64,000 bases of DNA from Ruegeria sp. HKCCD7303 (GTDB taxonomy: Bacteria; Pseudomonadota; Alphaproteobacteria; Rhodobacterales; Rhodobacteraceae), in contig NZ_WVRE01000011.1 in the NCBI RefSeq assembly GCF_013111185.1, positions 1 through 64,000 on the forward strand, read 5' to 3'. Shown here one piece after another: positions 33,137 through 42,261 of the stretch. A program made the position numbers and the translations under genes. The notes below the pieces were generated by a model. It saw nothing but the letters and a program-made list of their open reading frames with translations, was not told where the DNA came from and made no database searches. Each line of letters opens with the position of its first letter. Within the stretch, counting starts at the first letter, position 1.

Positions 33137-33256
33137 ATGAAGGCCATCGCTCTGACCCTGCTTTTGACGCCCTTCCTGATGGCCGTCATCTACCGGATTT
33201 TTCTGCACGTGCCCGCCAATGCGCGCGTTTCAGTTGACGAAAGGAAACCTAAATGA
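33137..33256 (+). CDS. 39-residue membrane protein
   Basis: Starts at ATG 33137 after GAAAGGACAAAGCC, reads MKAIALTLLLTPFLMAVIYR and ends in a basic, polar tail. It overlaps the YncE-like gene start by ATGA, arguing that it is translated and coupled. One transmembrane helix; function unknown. Confidence 0.55.
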   Translation: MKAIALTLLLTPFLMAVIYRIFLHVPANARVSVDERKPK

Positions 33257-34302
33257 CCCTGTTCAATCTGGCCGCAGGCCTGTCCGTCGCAGCTTTGACT
33301 GCGCCTTCGCTCACGCTGGCGGCAACCGTGTTCATTCCCGAAGGCAGCGCGGACTCGGTTCTGGTGATCGACTCCGAAACCGGCAAGACCGTCGAGCGGC
33401 TGCCGAGGCTCGTGGCGGTCCATGGGCTGGCCGGCGCGCCCGGCTTTAAGTACCTGGTCGCGGGCAGCTACGCAGAAACCGAGGCCACAACGCCACCAAA
33501 ACCCGAAGGTATGTCCAAGGATGAACACGCTGCGCACCACGCCAAGCGCGATGTCACTGCGTTGCCCAAAGACAAGGGGCGGAGCCTGCTGACGATCCTT
33601 GATGCGGAAACACGCGAGGTCGTCCGCCAGATCGAGGTTCCAGGTGCGGTGCATCACACTGCGGTGTCGCCCGACGGGCGGTTCGCGGTGGCGACCCATC
33701 CGGGCGGTGACGGTATTTCGATCGTCGATCTCGATAAGCTCAGCTTCCTTGGTTTCGTAGCAACCGGGCCAATGCCCAACTATGCGGTATTCGCGCCTGA
33801 CGGCGACAGGGTCTATGTCACCAATACCGGCAATGGTACACTTAGCGAAGTGGATGTCGTCAAAGGCTTCGTCGTACGCAACATGCCCGTCGGCGAAGGC
33901 CCTGAGCATCTTGTACTTAACGCCACCGGCAGCGCCGCCTTCGTAGCCGACAGTGATGGTGGCAAGGCCTTCCGCGTAGATCTTGCCAGCGGTTCTGTCA
34001 CCGAAACCTATGACATTGGAGGCGAGTTGCACGGGATCGGCCTGTCCGACCGCGAGGGCGTACTGTTCGTGGCCGCCAAAGGCACCGACCGGTTGTTGTC
34101 GATTGATCTTGCTACGGGCAAACAGCGCTCGACCAACCTGTCACCGGCACCTTATCACCTGACGACCATACCGAACTCAGGCAAAGTGATGGTATCAAGC
34201 CGAACCGAACCGAAGGTCTGGATCGTCGATCAAGTCAGCCTGACGGCTATTACCGAAATGCCGATACTGGGTGAGGGCCACCAGATGGTTGTTCTGCCCT
34301 GA
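33253..34302 (+). CDS. YncE-like periplasmic beta-propeller protein
   Basis: 349 residues with signal peptide (AALTAPSLTLAATVF) and seven-bladed YVTN-type repeats (FVATGPMPNYAVFAPDGDRV, YVTNTGNGTLSEVDV, FVADSDGGKAFRVDL). Blade 2 holds an insertion with histidines (MSKDEHAAHHAKRDVTALP), possibly a metal site. YncE-like proteins are found in copper and methylotrophy clusters; biochemical role is not settled. ATG overlaps the preceding small gene. Confidence 0.82.
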   Translation: MTLFNLAAGLSVAALTAPSLTLAATVFIPEGSADSVLVIDSETGKTVERLPRLVAVHGLAGAPGFKYLVAGSYAETEATTPPKPEGMSKDEHAAHHAKRDVTALPKDKGRSLLTILDAETREVVRQIEVPGAVHHTAVSPDGRFAVATHPGGDGISIVDLDKLSFLGFVATGPMPNYAVFAPDGDRVYVTNTGNGTLSEVDVVKGFVVRNMPVGEGPEHLVLNATGSAAFVADSDGGKAFRVDLASGSVTETYDIGGELHGIGLSDREGVLFVAAKGTDRLLSIDLATGKQRSTNLSPAPYHLTTIPNSGKVMVSSRTEPKVWIVDQVSLTAITEMPILGEGHQMVVLP

Positions 34303-34368
34303 AGGACTGTGCCCGGCATTGCGTAATTAAACGGCTCTACGACCAAAGCTTAAACCAGGGAGCAGAAC

Positions 34369-36720
34369 ATGACAGAAGACCACGACATCAGAATCCACGC
34401 GAACGGCCCGACCGAGGTCGCTTACGTCTGCCCCATGCATTCTGACGTGCGTCAATCTGGGCCCGGCGACTGTCCCAAATGCGGGATGCACCTTGTGCCC
34501 GAGGGCGAGGTGGATGCGCATGCGCATCACCACCATTCCGCGCATCATGGCGCGACGGACGAGAACGGTGAATATGACATCGTTCCGACAGGCTATGACG
34601 GACCCGTATATACCTGCCCGATGCATCCGCAGGTGCGGCAAACCCATCCCGGGTCCTGTCCACTCTGCGGCATGGGGTTGGAGCTGGAAAGCGCGGCGAT
34701 GGTGGACGAGGGGCCGAACCCGGAACTGGTGGATTTCACCCGGCGCCTATGGGTAGGTGCGATTCTGACGCTTCCACTTTTGGTTTTCACGATGGGCCCC
34801 TACGTTGGGCTGTCTGGTGTGCGAGAGATTTTTGGTGAGCGAACAACCCTATGGATTGAACTGATACTTGGCACTCCGGTTGTTCTTTGGTGCGGTTGGC
34901 CATTTCTGGAACGAGGGTGGAATTCGTTTCGCACCATGAACCTGAACATGTTCTCGTTGATTGCCATGGGGGTTTCGGCCGCGTGGCTGTTCAGCGTTGT
35001 CGCCGTATTGATGCCCCACATATTTCCGGACGGTTTTCGAGATTCAGAAGGCCATGTTGGGGTCTATTTCGAAGCGGCCGCAGTTATCGTTACACTTGTT
35101 CTGCTCGGGCAGGTGATGGAACTGCGGGCACGCGAAGGCACAGGAAAGGCAATCCGCGCTTTGCTGGACATGGCCGCAAAGACCGCCCGCATTATCCGCC
35201 CTGACAGCAGTGAAGAGGAAATTCCGCTTGAAGAAGTACAGGTAGGTGACCGCCTTCGCGTACGCCCCGGCGACAAGGTGCCAGTAGACGGCATTGTACT
35301 CGAAGGGCGCTCATCTGTTGACGAAAGCATGATCTCTGGCGAACCGGTTCCGGTCGAAAAGGTACAAGGCGAGCCGGTCACAGGGGCCACAATCAACGGC
35401 ACCGGTAGCCTTGTGATCGAAGCAACCCGAGTGGGCTCTGACACAATGCTGTCCCAGATTGTCGAAATGGTGGCCAACGCGCAACGCTCGCGCGCACCAA
35501 TTCAGAAATACGCTGACAAAGTGGCGGGCTGGTTTGTACCGGCGGTCATAAGTATAGCTGCGCTGGCCTTTATTGCATGGGCAATTTGGGGACCGGCTCC
35601 GGCGCTCTCCTACGCCTTGATCGCAGCGGTGTCGGTACTGATCATAGCTTGCCCGTGCGCGCTTGGCCTGGCCACTCCGATGTCGATCATGACGGCCACG
35701 GGGCGCGGGGCGCAGGCCGGAGTGCTGATCAAAAATGCCGAAGCGCTGGAGCGGTTCGAGAAGATCGATACTTTGATCGTCGACAAAACTGGCACGCTGA
35801 CCATGGGCAAGCCAAAGCTTGTGGCTGTATTACCCGAACCTGGCCATGACGAGGTCGAGGTGCTGCGGCTGGCCGCAACGCTGGAGAAGGGCTCGGAGCA
35901 CCCGTTAGCTGAGGCAATCGTCACAGGAGCCGAGGAACGTGGCGTAGCCCTGTCCGACGCCAGTGACTTCGAGGCGGTGACTGGTAAAGGCGTGAAAGGC
36001 ACGGTGGATGGCCGCCCCGTCGCGCTCGGCAATCTGAAACTGGTCACCGATCTCGGACTCGAGGCGGCCGAACTGACGGCCAAGGCCAATGCGCGTCGGG
36101 ATGACGGCGAAACGGTGATGTTCGTGATGCTTGATGGTTCAGTGGCGGGGTTGGTCTGCGTCGCCGACCCGGTCAAGGAAACAACACCAGCCGCACTCAA
36201 GGCGCTGCACGAACTGGGTTTCCGGATCATCATGGCGACTGGCGACAACGAACGCACTGCAAAGGCGGTGGCCGAACGTCTGGGTATCGATGAGATTCGA
36301 GCCGACGTACTGCCCGAGGACAAGGCCCGCATAATTCGCGAACTGCAGGAGAAAGGCGCAAAGGTCGCCATGGCGGGTGACGGAGTGAACGACGCACCCG
36401 CGTTAGCGCAGTCCGATGTGGGCATCGCCATGGGGACCGGTGCCGACGTGGCGATCGAAAGTGCAGGCTTCACGCTGGTCAACGGAAGCCTTGATGGCAT
36501 CGTGCGCGCCCGTAGGCTGGCCCGCGCTACCATGCGCAATATCCGGCAAAACCTATTCTTTGCCCTGATCTACAACGCCTCGGGCGTTCCGGTGGCGGCG
36601 GGTCTTCTGTTCCCGCTTTTCGGCATCCTGATCAGCCCGATGTTTGCGGCCTTCGCTATGAGTGCTTCATCGATTTCAGTGGTGTTGAATGCGCTGCGAT
36701 TGCGGGGGGCGAAGATTTGA
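34369..36720 (+). CDS. P1B-type copper ATPase with two N-terminal HMBD domains
   Basis: 783 residues. Instead of HMA domains the N-terminus has two heavy-metal-binding motifs: [20 protein letters not shown] (about residue 21) and [20 protein letters not shown] (about residue 82), separated by a His-rich linker ([13 protein letters not shown]). Then eight helices, Cys428-Pro-Cys430 ([14 protein letters not shown]), DKTGT from Asp472, [10 protein letters not shown] and [13 protein letters not shown] indicates Cu(I)/Ag(I). It overlaps the permease gene. It complements CopA, maybe for another metal state or compartment need. Confidence 0.93.
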   Translation: MTEDHDIRIHANGPTEVAYVCPMHSDVRQSGPGDCPKCGMHLVPEGEVDAHAHHHHSAHHGATDENGEYDIVPTGYDGPVYTCPMHPQVRQTHPGSCPLCGMGLELESAAMVDEGPNPELVDFTRRLWVGAILTLPLLVFTMGPYVGLSGVREIFGERTTLWIELILGTPVVLWCGWPFLERGWNSFRTMNLNMFSLIAMGVSAAWLFSVVAVLMPHIFPDGFRDSEGHVGVYFEAAAVIVTLVLLGQVMELRAREGTGKAIRALLDMAAKTARIIRPDSSEEEIPLEEVQVGDRLRVRPGDKVPVDGIVLEGRSSVDESMISGEPVPVEKVQGEPVTGATINGTGSLVIEATRVGSDTMLSQIVEMVANAQRSRAPIQKYADKVAGWFVPAVISIAALAFIAWAIWGPAPALSYALIAAVSVLIIACPCALGLATPMSIMTATGRGAQAGVLIKNAEALERFEKIDTLIVDKTGTLTMGKPKLVAVLPEPGHDEVEVLRLAATLEKGSEHPLAEAIVTGAEERGVALSDASDFEAVTGKGVKGTVDGRPVALGNLKLVTDLGLEAAELTAKANARRDDGETVMFVMLDGSVAGLVCVADPVKETTPAALKALHELGFRIIMATGDNERTAKAVAERLGIDEIRADVLPEDKARIIRELQEKGAKVAMAGDGVNDAPALAQSDVGIAMGTGADVAIESAGFTLVNGSLDGIVRARRLARATMRNIRQNLFFALIYNASGVPVAAGLLFPLFGILISPMFAAFAMSASSISVVLNALRLRGAKI

Positions 36721-38051
36721 GCACGCACGAGCATAGTACCCACGGCGCCAGTGGCGCGCTGAAGCCCGGATCAATCTCGCTGACCGGAGCCGTCGCCATG
36801 GGGACCGGCGTGATGATTGGCGCTGGGATCTTTGCACTTACCGGACAGATCGCCGGGCTGGCGGGGCCATGGTTTCCGCTGTCCTTCGTGGTCGGGGCCG
36901 TGGTGACGGTTTTCAGCGCCTATACCTATATCGCCATGTCCAACGCCTGGCCCTCATCAGGCGGCATCGCCATGATCCTGACCAAGGCATATGGGCCCGG
37001 GGCGGTTGCGGCGGCGGCCTCGCTGCTGATGGCACTGTCGATGGTGATCAACGAAAGCCTCGTCGCGCGTACTTTCGCGACCTATGCGCTCCGCCCGTTC
37101 AACATCGAGAGCGGACCGCTGGTGTCTTTGGTCGCTGTTGCGCTGATCGTCTTTGCCTATGCGGTGAACCGGTCGGGCAACCGGTCGGTGGGGTTGTGGT
37201 CGATCATCATGTCGGCGCTCAAGATAGGCGGGATCGCAATATTCGGCATCGCCGCACTTTGGGCTGCGGGCGGAACCTGGCAGGTTCAGGGCTCGGAACC
37301 GGCCGCGCCGCTGGGGTTCGTCGCCTCGGTAGCCCTGTCGATCCTCGCCTTCAAGGGCTTTACCACCATCACCAACAGCGGGGCCGAGATCGTCGACCCG
37401 CACCGCAATGTCGGGCGCACCATCATGATCTCGATCGCGATCTGCGCGGTGGTCTACCTGCTGGTCGCCCTTGCCGTCGGTGTCAGCCTGCCGCCCGAGC
37501 AAATCCGCGCGGCGCAGGACTATGCCCTGGCCGAGGCTGCCAGGCCGGTGCTGGGGCAGGGCGGGTTCTACCTGACCGTGGCGCTGGCGATGGTGGCGAC
37601 GGCCTCGGGGCTGATCGCCAGCGTTTTCGCTGTGTCCCGGATGCTGGCGATGCTGACCGACATGAAGATGATCCCGCACAGCCATTTCGGCATGACGGGC
37701 AGCATCCAGTCTCACACGCTGATCTACACGGTCGTGATTGCGGGCCTGCTTGCGGTGTTGTTCGACCTGTCTCGCATCGCCTCGTTGGGGGCGTTCTTTT
37801 ACCTGGTGATGGACATGGCGGTGCATTGGGGTGTCTGGCGACGCTTGCGCGGTCAGATCAAAGCCCGTGGATGGGTCTTGCTGACCGCCCTGGCGCTGGA
37901 CTGCGTAGTCCTGACCGCGTTCACAATACTCAAGCTGCGCTCCGACCCGATGATCGTAGTATATGCCGTTGCTGGCATCGGCTTGGTCTTCGTCTATGAG
38001 CGCATCTTTCTCAAACAATGGATCATCGAAAAGGAGACAAATCAGCTATGA
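36717..38051 (+). CDS. APC-superfamily amino acid permease
   Basis: 444 residues from TTG 36717, overlapping the ATPase stop (TTGA). Twelve predicted helices and the APC opening [21 protein letters not shown] His-containing N-terminus ([12 protein letters not shown]) precedes the first helix. The gene is visibly more GC-rich than the ATPase gene, suggesting a separate origin. Its coupling to a copper ATPase hints at uptake of a metal-binding amino acid such as His or Cys, but nothing in the sequence identifies the substrate. Confidence 0.85.
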   Translation: MSTHEHSTHGASGALKPGSISLTGAVAMGTGVMIGAGIFALTGQIAGLAGPWFPLSFVVGAVVTVFSAYTYIAMSNAWPSSGGIAMILTKAYGPGAVAAAASLLMALSMVINESLVARTFATYALRPFNIESGPLVSLVAVALIVFAYAVNRSGNRSVGLWSIIMSALKIGGIAIFGIAALWAAGGTWQVQGSEPAAPLGFVASVALSILAFKGFTTITNSGAEIVDPHRNVGRTIMISIAICAVVYLLVALAVGVSLPPEQIRAAQDYALAEAARPVLGQGGFYLTVALAMVATASGLIASVFAVSRMLAMLTDMKMIPHSHFGMTGSIQSHTLIYTVVIAGLLAVLFDLSRIASLGAFFYLVMDMAVHWGVWRRLRGQIKARGWVLLTALALDCVVLTAFTILKLRSDPMIVVYAVAGIGLVFVYERIFLKQWIIEKETNQL

Positions 38052-38326
38052 CCCAATCAAATTTCGACGAAACCCGCGCCACACAGGAGACGACCGAAAG
38101 GGTCAGCTCTGACGTAACGGCCGAAGCGCCCAAAACCGAAGATCAGACGGCCAACGGTGCCAAGCGTAATTGGCTCCCGGTTGTCATTGCGATCGCGTTG
38201 GGCGCCGCTGTTCTGGGCTGGGAATACCGCGAGACACTCTATCCTTTGCTCAGTTCTCCGTTGCTGTTCTTGCTGGTCTGCGTGGGCATGCATTTCTTAA
38301 TGCATCGCGGCCACGGCAAACACTGA
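38048..38326 (+). CDS. DUF2933-like small membrane protein
   Basis: 92 residues from ATG 38048 (AAAAGGAGAC upstream, overlapping the permease stop). A polar N-terminal half, then two hydrophobic helices ending CVGMHFLMHRGHGKH, the His-rich end typical of DUF2933. Paralogue of the protein at 10020, here without a nearby CueR-type box. Probably co-transcribed with the copper ATPase. Confidence 0.72.
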   Translation: MTQSNFDETRATQETTERVSSDVTAEAPKTEDQTANGAKRNWLPVVIAIALGAAVLGWEYRETLYPLLSSPLLFLLVCVGMHFLMHRGHGKH

Positions 38327-38439
38327 GAACGGCGCCCTGTATGGCTGGCGGCTTTGCGGCAAGAACACTGCGCAACAAGGAGCAGCAACGGCCAACTGAT
38401 CAGAACAAATTTGTAACCCAATAAGGAAGGGAAATTGCC

Positions 38440-38550
38440 ATGTTAGCAAATCCAATTCGGAGAGCAGCAACTGAACTGCACCTGACGGCCGGTGCACTAA
38501 CTGTAAAGGCATTGCACGGTGACACCGACGAAGATCACTCTGATGAATAG
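38440..38550 (+). CDS. 36-residue ORF, possible small protein
   Basis: ATG 38440 is preceded by a strong AAGGAAGGG. The product starts MLANPIRRAATELHLTAGAL and ends in an acidic, histidine-containing tail (GDTDEDHSDE). No homologue recognised. Its stop overlaps the start of another tiny ORF at 38543. Confidence 0.4.
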   Translation: MLANPIRRAATELHLTAGALTVKALHGDTDEDHSDE

Positions 38551-38623
38551 GGAATGGGGCATCGCGGTGAAGAAGAGGACCAAGGCGACTGATCCACCTC
38601 GTCCGAGTCCTATAATTCGATGA
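38543..38623 (+). CDS. 26-residue ORF, possible small protein
   Basis: Begins at an ATG inside the end of the 36-residue ORF (ATGAATAG). Product MNREWGIAVKKRTKATDPPR and a few more residues is strongly basic. It lies 28 bp before the Rieske gene. Weakly supported: the overlap could be chance. Confidence 0.25.
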   Translation: MNREWGIAVKKRTKATDPPRPSPIIR

Positions 38624-38651
38624 ACCCGTCCTGACGCACAGGAGGAACAAT

Positions 38652-39200
38652 ATGTCTGAATTTTCTGAAAGACAGGCACCTTCAGAGCCTGAAACTCGGC
38701 GCGATTTCTTATACTTCGTCACCGGCGGTGCCGCCATCGTGGCCACGGGCGCGGCGGTCTGGCCACTTGTTAACAGCATGAACCCCAGTGCAGACATCTC
38801 CGCCCAAGCCGTTGTCGACATAGATCTTGAAGGTGTCGGACCAGGAACGAGGATCACTGTTAAATGGAAAGGCAAGCCGATCTTTATCGACCACCGGACT
38901 AAAGAGCGGATCGCGCTGGCGATAGCAGAAGACGATGCACCAATGATCGACCCGCAACCTGACGCCGAGCGCGTACAGCGACCGGAATGGCTGGTAGTTA
39001 TTGGCGTTTGCACCCATCTGGGATGCATACCACTCGGGCAGGGCGGCAGCGAACCCACCGGAGACTGGGACGGTTGGTTCTGTCCGTGTCACGGTTCACA
39101 TTACGACACGTCTGGCAGAATTCGGAAAGGCCCCGCGCCCCGCAACCTCGATCTGCCCCCTTACGAGTTCGTCACCGACACACGGGTCAAAATTGGGTGA
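38652..39200 (+). CDS. petA: Stand-alone Rieske iron-sulfur subunit of cytochrome bc1
   Basis: 182 residues from ATG 38652 (AGGAGGAAC upstream). Twin-arginine anchor (ETRRDFLYFVTGGAAIVATG) and the [2Fe-2S] motifs GVCTHLGCIP and FCPCHGSHYDTSGRIRKGPA with both Cys-His pairs, plus the LPPY hinge end. This is the ubiquinol-cytochrome c reductase type, not a dioxygenase ferredoxin. The usual petB and petC do not follow; the next genes are on the other strand. As a single gene in a copper region it looks like a spare subunit. Confidence 0.94.
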   Translation: MSEFSERQAPSEPETRRDFLYFVTGGAAIVATGAAVWPLVNSMNPSADISAQAVVDIDLEGVGPGTRITVKWKGKPIFIDHRTKERIALAIAEDDAPMIDPQPDAERVQRPEWLVVIGVCTHLGCIPLGQGGSEPTGDWDGWFCPCHGSHYDTSGRIRKGPAPRNLDLPPYEFVTDTRVKIG

Positions 39201-39492
39201 CGGCGCGGTGAACTTTGTTCAGAGGCGCGTGCCTCACCAAGTTCGTTTGTCAGTCCTCGAATATCCCTCGATCAGCGCCGCGATGCTATGTGGCGGAATT
39301 CGACATGTACCCCGCTTTCTGGAGTTTTCGAGAAGAGACCTCGCCGTCATGTTCTGAACGGAACAATTCTAATCGCTGCGCTCAACGTTTTCTGCTTCGC
39401 CCATGTTTAGACATGCCATCTTGCCTTTTGACAGGATCGCATCTGAATTGCGGGTTGAGAGGAAACGCTTTGGTCCTGAACAAGGTGCTATT
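39201..39492. other. Intergenic, no gene seen
   Basis: About 290 bp with only overlapping short frames and no clear Shine-Dalgarno sequence; nothing resembling the start of cytochrome b, which normally follows petA. GC content rises sharply at its right end where the MFS gene begins, so it may be a junction. Confidence 0.4.
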
Positions 39493-40743
39493 TCAACCCC
39501 GTGTCAGCCGCGCGGCGATCGCGACCTGTCCCAGCGCGGCCAGGATCGCAGCGATGAACACGGCTTCGATGGCGATCATGCTGACCACCACACCGCCCAC
39601 AAGCGGCGCCAGCGCCGCCGGGGCCGCAAAGCTGTTGAACCACGCGGAATAGGCCGGGCGGCGGTCGTCGGGCGAGATCTCCAGCAAATAGCCGAGATAG
39701 CCGATGGTCACCCCGTTCATCATCGCGCCGATCAGGAAGAACAGCACCGCGAAACCGGTCAGCCCCGAACCCGTGACCACAAGCAGCAAAACCAGCACCG
39801 GAGGTCCGAGACGCACCAGTGCCACTATCCCCAGCAGGCGCAATTTGCCCGCCTGGTCTCCGATGTGGCCCCAGAGCGGATTCGAGGCCAGCGCGCCGAC
39901 AGTCTGCGCCGCCAACAGCGTTCCGACATCCGCCGCCCCGAGGCCGCTGCGGCTGGCGGCAACGACATAGAACGGCAACGCCATCAGCGTCGCTGCACCA
40001 AGCCATTGGAAGATCAGGAACAGCCGGAACCGGTGGTCCTGCCGCAGCGTCGAGAAACCTTCGCGCAGAAATCCAGACAGATTGGCAGGACGGTCCCGTG
40101 GCGCCCTTGCAGCGGTAGCGGGCTCACCCGCGGAGACAAAAAGCGTCGCAGAGACGATCATCAGCACCGCGCCGAGCCAGAAGATCAGCGCATAGGCCCT
40201 GAGCGGCGGCATCACGTCGAGCGCGTGTCGCAGAAAGCCCGCCACCAGAACCGCCAGAACACCGCCGCCGAAAAAGCGCCAGGCCAACATCCGGCTGCGG
40301 CGCTCGGACGGGATCGCCCGGCCGACGATGTCGTTGTAGGGCACCGCGACCACGCCGCTGACAAAGGCATAGACCGTCCACAATCCCAGCATCCCGAGCG
40401 CCAGCGGAACCGGAGGCCAATCGACCTGAGGCCAGTCGGCCCCCCACCACAGAAGAATACCGATCATCGCGACCGTGATCGCCCGCCCATAGGCACCAAG
40501 GGCGTAGAACGGCATCCGCCGATCGGTGCGCTCGGCGAGGTAGCCCACCGCGAACTGGGGCAGCAGCCAGCCAAGACGCAGGACCGTGCTGGCATAGCCC
40601 ACGGCCAGCGCGCTACCGGTCAGCATATGCACCAGACTGGCCACCACCGTCGCGCTGTCCACCGCCGCCGACCCGCCCTGAAACACCGCACCAGCACCGG
40701 CGATGCGCCAAAATCTCGTGTCTTCGGGATTACGCCTTGCCAT
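39493..40743 (-). CDS. MFS transporter
   Basis: 416 residues, about twelve helices, with the MFS loop 2-3 pattern (GYLAERTDRRMPFYALGAYG) and a related second half (NPLWGHIGDQAGKLRLLGIV). Substrate cannot be told. It overlaps the upstream flippase-like gene by 14 bp and so shares the MerR-controlled promoter at 41791. The gene pair is clearly more GC-rich than its surroundings. A 481-codon open frame on the opposite strand is a GC-driven shadow. Confidence 0.85.
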   Translation of the reverse strand: MARRNPEDTRFWRIAGAGAVFQGGSAAVDSATVVASLVHMLTGSALAVGYASTVLRLGWLLPQFAVGYLAERTDRRMPFYALGAYGRAITVAMIGILLWWGADWPQVDWPPVPLALGMLGLWTVYAFVSGVVAVPYNDIVGRAIPSERRSRMLAWRFFGGGVLAVLVAGFLRHALDVMPPLRAYALIFWLGAVLMIVSATLFVSAGEPATAARAPRDRPANLSGFLREGFSTLRQDHRFRLFLIFQWLGAATLMALPFYVVAASRSGLGAADVGTLLAAQTVGALASNPLWGHIGDQAGKLRLLGIVALVRLGPPVLVLLLVVTGSGLTGFAVLFFLIGAMMNGVTIGYLGYLLEISPDDRRPAYSAWFNSFAAPAALAPLVGGVVVSMIAIEAVFIAAILAALGQVAIAARLTRG

Positions 40744-41758
40744 TCGCCGCCTCTGCCTCCGCCCGGGCGCGGCGGATGTCGATGCCGCTCTGCCACAACA
40801 CCGTCAGGCCGATCCCGACCACCAGAAGGATCGTCAGCACATAGTTGAACAGGATCATCAGAAGGGCGGTTTCGTCCGGAACGCCAAGCACCTTGAGCGC
40901 GAACCCCGCTCCAAAGACAAAGCTCGCCGGGATGCGCACGAAACGACCCAGAACCATGGCGAACCCGGCAAACACCATCAGGAACAGGTAATCCCACGCG
41001 CTCAGCACCACGCCAACCGCCAGCCCGGCCCACAGGAAATGGGTTGTCGCCACCAGCTTACCCGCAATGGCTGCGGCAATGGCGGCGACGCGGCGGGCCC
41101 GTGCCTGTGGCCAGACGATCCCTTCACCGAGCGCGGTGCGCAGATACGCGCCATCGGCCCCGATGCGGGCGGCAGCCCAGTCGAAGAGTCGGCAGACCAG
41201 AGGGTCCTCGCTCAGAAGTGACGCGCGGAACCGGAACAGAACCCAAAGCAGGCTGCCGAAAAGCATCAGGTTCAACAGGCCCGCAACGCTCAATCCCAGC
41301 CGCAGGTCACCCTCGATCTGTGGAATCTGGCCGGCGGCGGCCACCGCTCCGGCAAAAAGGGCGAAAACGACGCCGTCGAGGAACCGGGCGATGATCGCGG
41401 TTGCAAGCACGGTCGCCATCTTCAAGCGGTCGAGCCGGGCAACCAGCCAGGCCCGGACCAGCGGGCTGATGCCGAGCGGGACAAGGACATTTGCGCCATA
41501 ACCTGCCAGTAGCGCCCCCGTCAGCCGCAGGGTGCCGACGGGTTTCACGTCGAACAGGATCTGCCGCCACTTCCAGCCGCTCATCAGCTGCTCCAGCAGG
41601 ATGGTGGCGGCAAGAATCGCGATCCAGAACATGTTGGCTCCGCGCAGGCCCTGCAGAAACAGCGCAAAATCGAGGCTGCCGTAGAGCGCAAACACCAGAT
41701 AGAGCGCCAGGGCGGAGCCGAATATCGGCAGCAGCCACCGTTTCAGGAAGGTCCGCAT
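40730..41758 (-). CDS. Flippase-like protein, lysylphosphatidylglycerol synthase transmembrane family
   Basis: 342 residues from ATG 41758 (an ATG five codons upstream is possible). Eight or so helices with the family segments LLEQLMSGWKWRQILFDV, LLAGYGANVLVPLGISPLVR and AIIARFLDGVVFAL. These proteins are the membrane flippase half of MprF without the lysyl-transferase, or related UPF0104 proteins. First gene of a two-gene operon with the MFS transporter, directly behind a MerR-type promoter. Confidence 0.8.
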   Translation of the reverse strand: MRTFLKRWLLPIFGSALALYLVFALYGSLDFALFLQGLRGANMFWIAILAATILLEQLMSGWKWRQILFDVKPVGTLRLTGALLAGYGANVLVPLGISPLVRAWLVARLDRLKMATVLATAIIARFLDGVVFALFAGAVAAAGQIPQIEGDLRLGLSVAGLLNLMLFGSLLWVLFRFRASLLSEDPLVCRLFDWAAARIGADGAYLRTALGEGIVWPQARARRVAAIAAAIAGKLVATTHFLWAGLAVGVVLSAWDYLFLMVFAGFAMVLGRFVRIPASFVFGAGFALKVLGVPDETALLMILFNYVLTILLVVGIGLTVLWQSGIDIRRARAEAEAANGKA

Positions 41759-41790
41759 TTGACATCCTCGCAACTACCAAGACCTCAATG

Positions 41791-41821
41791 TTTTAACCTC
41801 CGTATCATGATACGGTGTCAA
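41791..41821 (-). promoter_or_regulatory. MerR-type promoter with perfect 16-bp palindrome
   Basis: Minus strand: TTGACA (41821-41816), a 19-bp spacer containing CCGTATCATGATACGG (41800-41815, a perfect palindrome) and -10 TTAAAA (41796-41791). Spacing and dyad fit a MerR-family activator; the operator sequence differs wholly from the copper boxes. The divergent MerR gene begins at 41848. Confidence 0.85.
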
Positions 41822-41847
41822 GATGACGGTGACGGAGGGAGACTGCG

Positions 41848-42261
41848 ATGCAACCACTCAAGATCGGCCAGGCCGCGCGCGAGACCGGGATAGGCGTCGA
41901 GACGATCAGATTTTATGAAAAGAAGGGCCTTGTCACTCAGCCGCCGCGCCCAATTGACGGCGGCGCGCGGGACTATGGTGGTGACACGCTTTGGCGGCTG
42001 AAATTCATATCCGGCGCTAAGAAGCTCGGATTTTCGCTGGCAGAAATCGCGGAAATTTTGGAGTTGCGCACGGCACCAAATACCGAGTGCGTCGCGATGC
42101 AGGCCAGAGCGCGCAAAAAGCGGGACGAAATTCAGGAACGGATCGAAGGGCTTGCACGGTTGAGGAACAATCTGGACGAGCTGATCGCGGCGTGTCCGGG
42201 GCGTGGTGGAATTCAGAACTGTTCGATCGTGGGCGCCATAGAACGCAGCAGTGAGAAATAG
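41848..42261 (+). CDS. MerR-family regulator with mercury/lead-type three-cysteine set
   Basis: 137 residues. Winged helix (KIGQAARETGIGVETIRFYE), then Cys81, Cys116 and Cys125. The spacings (35 and 9) equal those of Cys82, Cys117 and Cys126 in the mercury sensor MerR and of PbrR-like lead sensors, so a soft divalent metal is a likely signal. No merA or pbr genes are near; its target promoter at 41791 drives a flippase-like protein and an MFS transporter. Confidence 0.88.
   Translation: MQPLKIGQAARETGIGVETIRFYEKKGLVTQPPRPIDGGARDYGGDTLWRLKFISGAKKLGFSLAEIAEILELRTAPNTECVAMQARARKKRDEIQERIEGLARLRNNLDELIAACPGRGGIQNCSIVGAIERSSEK

Noticed and set aside
35610..36539. 309-codon open frame opposite the second copper ATPase
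   Set aside because: Ser/Ala/Pro-rich shadow of the ATPase gene without a ribosome-binding site.
36869..38018. Long open frames of 376 codons (plus) and 353 codons (minus) across the permease gene
   Set aside because: Both have unnatural Arg/Gly/His/Asp-rich composition; the permease frame shows a clear membrane-protein pattern.
39403..40848. A 481-codon open frame on the plus strand
   Set aside because: It lies opposite the MFS and flippase-like genes, its product is extremely rich in Arg, Gln and His, and it arises from high third-position GC of the real genes.
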